From Siphonodentalium dalli (lineage: Eukaryota > Mollusca > Scaphopoda > Gadilida > Siphonodentaliidae): a DNA stretch of 64,000 nucleotides. Of this stretch, positions 56,525-64,000 are shown one piece after another. The position numbers were made by a program, and so were the translations under genes. Numbering within the stretch: position 1 is the first letter of the stretch; every line of letters begins with the position of its first letter. The notes below the pieces were generated by a model. It ran no database searches and was not told the origin of the DNA. It saw nothing but the letters and a program-made list of their open reading frames with translations. Where the stretch lies: the NCBI GenBank assembly GCA_032622095.1, contig CP136067.1, forward strand, positions 81,556,705-81,620,704, written 5' to 3'.

Positions 56525-57794
56525 GGGTACGTTCATACGCTGGCAATATTGCACTGCAAACTGCAAAAATGCCAGATGCAAAATTGCCAAAACGGATTAA
56601 TTTCTGCCCGCTGTCAACAAATCAGCGTTAGTAGTGATCAATGAACGACAGCCGTTTTGCGTGATTGATGAGCTGTTTGCAATATATCAGAACACGGTGC
56701 GTGTTGGTATTCTTAGGCCAGTCAAAATAATGTCACTTGATATGTTGGAATGTGATATCGCCACGGCCAGCTCTCTCGATGGGATGCTGCTCATATATGA
56801 GTACAATAAACGTCACCTAGACAGGAGATGGTGCGTCCGCACTTGGCTCAACGAAGATAACCGACGAATTCAAATCTTCCCGGGTATCATCCCAAACTCC
56901 AAACTTGTCATTCCAATAATTTTAGTCACATACTCGTTGGTCTTCATGTTAAGCAAAACAATAAGTTAAGAAAAATGGGGGAGGGGACGTGGTTCACTGG
57001 TGCTGATGTTAAACAAAACAAAGAAATCAAATAAATAGTAATACAAGTTAATCAAAAGCACACAATATATTGTTATTCAAATGGCATGAATAATAATATA
57101 GGCCCATATATGCTTTATCAATGCCAAAGACTAACATCCCATTATCCCTACTGTTAGACCCCACCCCACCACCGCGACGACACAACCAGTCACATTTAAA
57201 CCACTACAATTACATCGATATCGCAGTCTTGGTAGATGGTGTTGGCACATATTCGAACCCCAGCTTGATCTGAATTGAGTGATATCTCAATGTGCCATTC
57301 TGATCGATACATGACCATTTCGATAACAATTGAGAATTTGTACACTGAAGTAAGCACATTTGAAGCAACGCATGGATACTCATAGTGAGTCCTGCCACCA
57401 CCTCCCCAATAGCTCCCACATTTATGACTCGGGAAGCATCACTTTTGGTACTATTTGTATCACGCCATATCATCATATCCTCATATAACGGAGATCCACA
57501 TGTATAATTATGTGTGCATGAGAATCACAGAGAACACACCCGATCCCATTCGATCGTATCAAGGACGGTACAGACACAATCAATTATTGTTAGTGGCCTT
57601 GTGTTGTGGCCACCGGCAGAGAGGTATACACCCGTTATCATATACCACCGTTGATTGTTGACGACCAACCACGACACAGCACGAGCTCGTCGGTAGCTGG
57701 CAAAAATGCCAGCTAACAAAACAAAACAAAACAACCTTTGCAGCTGGCATTTTTGCAGTTTGCAGTGCAATATTGCCAGCGTATGAACGTACCC
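56525..57794 (+). mobile_element. PIF/Harbinger-type element, internally deleted
   Basis: Terminal inverted repeats are 51 bp and perfect (56,525-56,575 and 57,744-57,794), starting GGGTACGTTCATACGCTGGC. TAA flanks both sides (56,522-56,524 and 57,795-57,797), matching the TWA target of this superfamily. A transposase N-terminal remnant lies inside. At 1.27 kb it is too short for the usual two-gene autonomous form. Confidence 0.85.
56634..56969 (+). pseudogene. HARBI1-like transposase N-terminal remnant
   Basis: Residues 51-78 contain YEYNKRHLDRRWCVRTWLNE followed by DNRR. This resembles the RRWWVRPWL-type block at the start of Harbinger nucleases, normally followed by an F-x-x-Y/RM segment and a DDE domain. 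Neither follows here: the frame ends in a hydrophobic tail at 56,969, and no DDE motif was found. The surrounding inverted repeats and TAA duplication support the family. It is a truncated relic. Confidence 0.6.
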
Positions 57795-57946
57795 TAAGAG
57801 TGGGTATTTACCATACACGTGCAACACGACCACCAAAGGCAAAATTCTTATGCAGAAACACTGTTGAGATCATCATGCTTTTCTTAGAGTTACGTGCCAG
57901 GGGACTATCTGTGGAACTTTCTTTCCAGACGATCCTTAGATAGTAT

Positions 57947-58315
57947 ATGACAATCGACTTACATTTACTAACACATAGACGTCTTGGATGTTTAAATCCA
58001 TTTATCGGGAATGCATACACAGACTTTCATTCGACTAATTTGTCAAGTCCAGGATCGAAATTACTTGAAATCTTAAAACAGTTCATCACGCGAATAACAC
58101 TCATGATAGGAGGTGCCTTGCACCCAAACCCTGGCCCCTCCTGTACTAATTTTACATCCATAATGCATCTTAATATTCAAAGTTTAACCCCTAAAATAGA
58201 TGTTATTGCCGCTGAATCTGAAGACTTTGATATCCTTGCATTCACAGAAACTTGGTTAAAAGCAAGTGATTCCAATCACGGTTTGACTCTTCCTGCATGG
58301 ATTTCACGAACCTGA
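57947..58315 (+). pseudogene. LINE-B ORF start: NPGP motif and endonuclease N-terminus
   Basis: Residues 53-64 read IGGALHPNPGPS, in the place where many CR1-like elements have a 2A-like D-x-E-x-NPGP motif. Here the Asp and Glu are missing. The endonuclease follows at once: MHLNIQSLTPKIDVI and FDILAFTETWL. Near 58,298 an indel shifts the frame, and the sense continues HEPERQERVTETRGGGVAVY in another frame. The element's true 5' end is not resolved; the Harbinger element ends at 57,794. Confidence 0.75.
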
Positions 58316-59267
58316 AAGACAAGAGAGGGTCACCGAAACGCGAGGGGGAGGAGTTGCTGTCTATATTCGCAATAATTTATCTTTTATACGACGATACGAT
58401 TTAGAAAATAGTGAACTATAATGTGTTTGTGTTGATATTCAATTACAAAAGGAGAATGTTCGATTTGGAGTGTTTTATAGGCCACCAGATGCGCTTGCCA
58501 TTTTGTGGCATAAAATTAAAGAAAATATTGATGCTGCCACATCTGACCAAAAACATACTATCATTACTGGCGATTTTAACTGTAACCAACTAAATACAAG
58601 TGGAACACATATTCATGATATATGCCTGGGTAGCAAATTTAAACAATTAATTGATGCTCCGACGAATTTCACCGAATCATCATCATCATTAATTGATATT
58701 TTTCTTACCAACAACGAAAATATGGTTCACTCCCATGAAGTTTTAGACCCCTTTTTCGCTGACCTAGTGAGATACCACTGCCCGATAGCACTCAAACTTC
58801 TCTCTAATCGACCGAAACCAAAGAAACATTGCTACAGAAGAAAGATGTGGGCATATACTCAAGCTGATTGGCCAGGACTAAATAGAGAACTCAATAATTG
58901 GAATTTTAAAGATGAACTTAAGTATCTAAATGTCAATAGCCTAGAACCGATATTCACTGAAAAAGTGCTCGCTTGTGCTGAAAAATATATACCCAACAAC
59001 AAAGTTCTTGTGAGAGAAAACGAACCTAATTGGATGAATGGAGAAATCCGTAAACTAATTCGCCAACGGAAAAGATTATACAATGTAGCTAAAGCTAAAA
59101 AATCACCACACACCTGGGATCGTTATAAAACCAAACGAAATCAAGTAGTGAAAGAAATCCGTAGATCTAAAAACAACCAACGAGAACATACACAGAATAT
59201 CCTTTCATGTCCAAATAATGATAGCTCTGTCTGGTGGAAAACTTTGAATAAATTATTATTTTTTTGA
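58316..59267 (+). pseudogene. LINE-B endonuclease C-terminus and linker
   Basis: After an in-frame stop near 58,420, VRFGVFYRPPDALAILWHK leads into the catalytic box TIITGDFNCNQL. LIDIFLTNNENMVHSHEVLD and RYHCPIAL follow; in the last, the Asp of the usual SDH box is replaced (YH). The linker WMNGEIRKLIRQRKRLYNVA is the typical basic W-x-n-R region. The frame breaks in a T-run at 59,256-59,263. Confidence 0.85.
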
Positions 59268-59289
59268 TAAAAAACCAATACCGTCTCTC

Positions 59290-60066
59290 ATGAAAGATGG
59301 ATTTCTAGTGTACGAGGACGGGGAAAAGAGCGACGTACTTAATGAGTGTTTTTGTGGTATATCCTCCATATCAAATAATGTAATTCCATTACTGCCCCCT
59401 CTCACAACTACTGTTACTGATACTTTATCAGATAAACTAATTAGTACTCAAGACGTATATCACGCATTGAGTTCCATCGAAGCATCCAAAGCAACTGGTC
59501 CCGATGGTATTAGCCCTAGAGTTTTGAAAATGTGTGCCATTTCATTAGCAGGACCGTTAGAGTATATGTTCAACAAATTCATTAACAACTCGTATTTCCC
59601 AGTGAATTGGAAGCGAGCCAACGTAACCCCTGTGTATAAAAAGGGTGATCCGAGTCTGGCTACAAACTATCGACCTGTGTCACTACTAAGTTGTGTATCT
59701 AAAGTCTTTGAGAAATGTCTATATAAAATAATATCTGAGCACATACGTACAAACGGGCTTCTAACTAATCTCCAATCAGGATTTACACCAAATGACTGCA
59801 CAGTGTTTCAACTGACAGACATTTATCATCACATTATTTCTTCTTTGGATGATCGGAAGGAGGGAAGAAGTTTGTTTTGCGACATAAGTAAAGCTTTTGA
59901 TAAAGTATGGCATGAAGGCCTTCTATACAAATTAGAACAAAATGGTATTTGTGGAAAATTTCATGCATTGTTGAAAAATTACCTTTCAGACAGAGAGCAA
60001 AGAGTAATTATTGGAAGCACTTCCTCTAACTGGAGAAAGGTCTCAGCCGGTGTACCCCAAGGATAA
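59290..60066 (+). pseudogene. LINE-B reverse transcriptase, N-terminal two-thirds
   Basis: Motifs in order: SKATGPDGISPRVLKMCA, WKRANVTPVYKKGDPSLATN, YRPVSLLSCVSKVFEKCLY, QSGFTPNDCTVFQLTDIYHH, the catalytic LFCDISKAFDKVWHEGL, and SAGVPQG. A TAA at 60,064-60,066 falls right after PQG, where a Ser codon is usual. The next segment continues ILGPLMFLIYINDI in the same frame. This is a CR1-like clade enzyme by overall pattern. Confidence 0.9.
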
Positions 60067-60081
60067 ATATTAGGCCCTCTT

Positions 60082-60600
60082 ATGTTCCTAATTTACATTA
60101 ACGACATTGTTGAAAATATTCAGTGCAATATAAGACTTTTCGCAGACGACACATCACTATATTTGACTATTGAAAACCCTATTTTAGCAGCTGAAATGAT
60201 GAATAATGATATATTGTCGGCCCCGTCTTGGAACACCGTCATTTACAAGAAAGCATTCTTACCATCATCGATTGAACTATGGAACAATTTGTCACAAAAC
60301 ATTCAAAATATCGATTCATTAAGTGAATTCAAAACTAAATTGAACGAAAACTTGTTATCCAAACCAAGCTATGTTCAAAACATATACACGCGACCTGCCC
60401 AAATATACCATTGCAGACTCCGTTTGGGCTGTAGTAACCTAAACGCCGACCTCAAAACAAATCATATTCGTGATGACCTCAGGTGTGCATGTGGTGAGAG
60501 GGAGACCCCAACTCACTTCTTAATCGAATGTCCCATGTACGCGGAAAGTAGACGAAATTGCTTCTGTGATATTCATGCTTCATATACTATAAAGAAATGA
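60082..60600 (+). pseudogene. LINE-B RT active site joined to C-terminus by internal deletion
   Basis: It opens FLIYINDIVENIQCNIRLFADDTSLYL, with the FADD active site. After MMNNDI, where a W-x-V-x-F-N-P-x-K-T region is expected, the sequence jumps to KKAFLPSSIELWNNLS. Then come SEFKTKLNENL, RLRLGCSNLNADL and CACGERETPTHFLIECPMY, a C-x-C-x7-H-x4-C motif. An in-frame deletion has therefore removed most of the thumb and following region. Normal stop at 60,598-60,600. Confidence 0.85.
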
Positions 60601-61640
60601 CACTACTCAATGGATCTGATAGCCTTAGCATTTTAGAAAATAAAGCAATTGTTATGGCCGTCCAAAAATTTATAATACAAACTAAACGGTTTTCATAACT
60701 TGTCTTTACTCAGAAAACCATTATTGGGTCAAGACGATTCACCCTCCCACCTAAATATCTCACTGGGTCTAGCGAGAAGTAACATATAACCTAACTAACA
60801 GTCGTGGTCACGCACGTTTTCATTATAAATATATTCAATATTTAATATATATACAGTCAGGCAGGACTGGCAGGAACATGGTGAATCTATAGTTAGACTT
60901 AAATATAAATATATACATATTCCAAATCCATACGCATACAGATGCCTTAATACTACATCAACCAATTTATATTTACCCCCCCCCCCCCCCACCCACCCCC
61001 CCCCCCCCCCGTTGGACAGACCCGGGTGACGGATCAAACCGCACCGGGTAATATATACATCTAAAATCCTCATGACTGGGGTATCACGACAATAATGGAT
61101 ATGGCTTTAATTCAGCAACCTTTGCTTTATGCCAAATCCATTTATTCCACCAAATTATGATAAATCATTGTTATATATTCTGTATGACTATTTATTTGGA
61201 ATAATAAAATATGTTTACCTCAAATGGAATCGAGAGTTATAATGAAAGCAGTATATAACCGGAAGTCGGCAGTTCCATCAGGATAGTACACGTCTGTCGA
61301 ATAGATGTCGCAGATTGTCATCGGTTGCGAAGTCTTTTCCAAGTCACCATCATCAGCTGATAGGAATTCGTCTTATGTCGTAGTCTTGGCGTATCTATCT
61401 GGAAGATATATGTTGGACCGTTAGCCACGTAGAGTGGGCGTTGTTTTAGCACTACATCGACTCTATACTGTAAAATGTTGGTACTTTGGCTATGGTCGCA
61501 GGGTCTGTCTCGTCGCTTCTCAGATCTGCAACGATTAAGAATATTAAATATGCTTTGTCTCATCATACTTAATAATGATAATAACGACAGTTTTATATAA
61601 CGATTAACCAATTACTTACTCTAACAAACCTTTAAACATT
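60601..61640. other. LINE-B 3' region and AT-rich spacer with poly-C
   Basis: The LINE-B 3' end is not clear; an AATAAAGC string occurs at 60,641. Two long C-runs separated by ACCCA lie at 60,967-61,010. Nothing else is recognised. Confidence 0.4.
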
Positions 61641-61645
61641 AAACA

Positions 61646-62071
61646 TTACTTAAATAGCGTTTGTCTCATATAATTATTATCGCTAGCTATAGGTTGGATT
61701 ATTAATATAATTATTATATAGAGATATATAAGACACATGCTTTGACTTATACTCAAGGAACGTTTTATGGTCACATTATTTTGCCTATTCTTTTTCTCAT
61801 AGATTTTTGACAAAGAACGTTGTATAGTTACATAATTATATACTAAGATTAAGGTTACATATATATTTACTATTAAATATTCTATTAAATACTTATTGGA
61901 TATTTCGTCCTGGTACATGGAAGTAATTGGCTTTGAGTCGCATGTAACTTTCTGCTTTAGCTTTGCAAGGAATGGATTTATGGCAACCTGGCCAATGTCG
62001 GAAGTATGGTTGTGTTGCCCACTGGTTGTTGTGATCAAGTCGTTAATCTTGTTAACGGTGGCACCATGCAC
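61646..62071 (-). pseudogene. FLYWCH-like zinc-finger remnant
   Basis: The first part of this frame reads INDLITTTSGQHNHTSDIGQ, then NPFLAKLKQKVTCDSKPITS and MYQDEI. The G-x-HNH pair followed by a K/L-rich helix and a P-I-x-x-x-Y-x-DE segment resembles the C-terminal half of FLYWCH domains carried by animal MULE-type transposon proteins. The upstream Cys pair is not visible and the rest of the frame (after residue 65) is AT-derived and hydrophobic. Probably a small old fragment. Confidence 0.4.
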
Positions 62072-62249
62072 GCTCCAATTAATTCGTTAATTTCTGCGGG
62101 ACTATCAAGATTTAGCCATGAGTTTATATCTATATATTTATACAGATCTGTATACATGTACCAATAATCGGATAAAGCTCACAGAAGTCGTCGAGACATA
62201 TCCGCTGTTTTCAATATTCCACAAAGAAGTTATAGAGGATCAACAACGA

Positions 62250-62372
62250 GTTATGTTGGGATATAAGATTTTATGAAACGAGTTTGATCAATTTGATTCA
62301 CAACGACTCGTAGACGAGTTGTGAATCCAATTTATCAAAGGAGTTTCATAATATCTTATATACCAACATAAC
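62250..62372. repeat. 123-bp near-palindrome
   Basis: GTTATGTTGG, ATATAAGAT and ATGAAAC pair with the right arm, and GATTCACAACGACTCG pairs with CGAGTTGTGAATCC around a short centre at about 62,311. MITE-like, no clear target duplication. Confidence 0.7.
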
Positions 62373-62379
62373 GAGTTGA

Positions 62380-63690
62380 AGATCTTGTATATCACATGGA
62401 AAAAAATAGAGCTTTATGTCTTTTTAACAAAACAAAATCCTTAAAAGAAGCCTAAAAATACATATATTTACATTGTTGGCTGGGACGCTTCACAACCGAC
62501 AGTATTGCGCGCTCCCGATTGGCTCTTTGTTTTTGTCTCTATTTTCGTTAGTGCAACGAAGATGGACAATAATTTAACTCTAATGAGCAAATCAATCGTT
62601 TTGAATTGTCTAGTTTGGTGTCATGCGCGGCTTTTCAAAGTAGCATTAATCCGTGTAATCAATGTAAAGTAATTTTGATGTCGCGCAGCCAAGTTGCGGG
62701 AAGCACGCGCTTATTGGTCATATATATTGTTTCCCATGTCTGTACATAACTGGGACAAACGCACTTTATGTTGGCGCTATAAGTAAACTACAACTCAGAA
62801 AGTGCTTTATTTTGCCAAGCTCAGATTTTTAATGTAATTGTATTCATGATGTATGGCTCTCCTATACTTGGAGGAAATAAAAGTATATATCAGTACAACT
62901 ATAAGGACGAGGCATAGTGTTGCAATAGCACAATCAGTAAAATTTATGTTGGTATATAGTTACCGATTCATGCGAAGAATTGGTTACATTTTGGATTGTG
63001 TGCAGTACTTTGTGATGATGGATTTGAACTAGATCGCATTAATGATATCCTAAACGTAACGGATTTGAAATTTCTTCCAATATGGCCTAAAATGTATAAA
63101 AGAATGAGCTCTAACTCACTGTAAAGTTTGCAAAATGGCCACAACATAATAATCATAAGACATAGATCATTTTTAAATGTAAAACGTTATCCCAGTTTTC
63201 AGGAATATAGATAAAAGAATTATGAAACAATTGTTGTTTTCAAATTTATACGTTTTTACGATACTCATATCTGCAAGTTTTTAGTATATTAGTTTTCCGA
63301 TATGTCCTATGGTATTATCGTATATTGGGAGGGACCTTCCCTTTTCTTTATAATGTTTCTTGTGTCATATATTCACCGTGTAAAATGTGATCGTATCCGC
63401 TAGTTATGCCATGCAATTCAACAACGACACTCGACAAATGGATCTTAATTTTTACAGAAACTAAAATCTGAGAATATATAATCACCACCCATTGGCACAT
63501 TTAAGTACTTCTTGGCCAAAAACTACTTTAGAACATCGCCGCTTTAAATAAAATGACAATTTCCAAGAAGGGAGATATTTGAAGGCCAACTTTATGGATT
63601 GTAAACATTACATGCTGTCACATGAATAAAAATTCGGAATACTCTCGAAACGAAATTTGCCACAAGTAATAAATAATTCAATCTTTAGTA
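62380..63690. other. AT-rich spacer
   Basis: No gene, repeat or RNA could be supported. Confidence 0.45.
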
Positions 63691-63691
63691 T

Positions 63692-64000
63692 ATAAACAGA
63701 ATTTATTAAATGATGTGTTGACCTATTAAGTACTATTTTGTTAGATGGTAGGGATTCCTTAGATCTATGTTAGTGCACATGCGCTATTGAATTTTCAGAA
63801 GTGAAATATTCGTATTAAAAGCTATCAAAAACAAAATTACACGCATGATACACAGAAGAAATTTGGCTTTAAATAAGGAAAAACAAATAAATATGCATTA
63901 GATTGACAACCTAAGATACCGTATACAAATATAAACATAATTTATGAAATGATGTGTTGACCTATTAAGTACTATTTTGTTAGATGGTAGGGATTCCTTA
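63692..64000. repeat. ~240-bp tandem repeat running off the window
   Basis: ATGATGTGTTGACCTATTAA and the following GTACTATTTTGTTAGATGGT, AGGGATTCCTTA occur at 63,710-63,762 and again at 63,950-64,000. Less conserved similarity extends upstream of each. The array probably continues beyond 64,000. Confidence 0.8.

Overview
This window looks like gene-poor, repeat-dense DNA from an animal, most likely a marine or other invertebrate. The evidence is AT-rich sequence, animal-type splice signals, and decayed non-LTR, DIRS-type, P-like, PIF/Harbinger-like and FLYWCH/MULE-like transposon genes. Many short inverted-repeat elements, several satellites and frequent 10-19 bp poly-G/C runs are also present. 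I see no intact host gene, rRNA or functional tRNA. The phylum cannot be fixed from the sequence.

Layout. 0-12.9 kb: AT-rich spacer with small TTAA-flanked MITEs, a 525-bp palindrome, two unrecognised short ORFs and a 1.1-kb element with poly-G/C ends. 12.9-16.7 kb: a 28-bp satellite (about 135 copies) that switches orientation near 16,072 and again near 16,691. 17.0-21.6 kb: a broken P-like transposase with an animal-style intron structure, lying in a 4.2-kb segment bracketed by two nearly identical 220-bp direct repeats, plus an antisense C2H2 zinc-finger ORF fused to its truncated end. 24.2-35.7 kb: a diverged ~150-bp tandem array split by two insertions. One is a complete-ended but mutated DIRS retrotransposon (25.09-30.66 kb), itself interrupted by a poly-G-ended MITE inside its tyrosine recombinase. 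The other is a minus-strand LINE (31.15-35.38 kb).

36-43.7 kb: two members of one MITE family with CWG target duplications, a Harbinger-like element with one of those MITEs nested in it, and two arrays of the same ~155-bp repeat. 45-48.5 kb: palindromic TTAA MITEs, a tRNA-derived SINE-like fragment and LINE tails. 48.59-53.55 kb: a 5-kb foldback-like element whose unequal inverted arms are tandem arrays of ~180-bp GC-rich units. It is inserted with an 8-bp target duplication in the tail of a fragment of the same LINE family seen at 31 kb. 54.3-55.4 kb: two TTAA MITEs, one with two 69-nt hairpins arranged as a larger palindrome. 56.5-57.8 kb: a PIF/Harbinger element with 51-bp perfect terminal repeats and a transposase remnant. 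57.9-60.6 kb: a plus-strand CR1-like LINE with several breaks. 60.6-64 kb: AT-rich spacer with a FLYWCH-like remnant, a short palindrome and the start of a ~240-bp tandem repeat that runs off the window.

The genes do not form a pathway. The window is a stratified record of insertions, and the nesting gives their order: tandem array, then DIRS and LINE insertions, then the MITE inside DIRS; LINE fragment, then the foldback element. The least familiar structures are the foldback element, the 220-bp repeats around the P-like segment, the poly-G-ended MITE family and the double-hairpin MITE.
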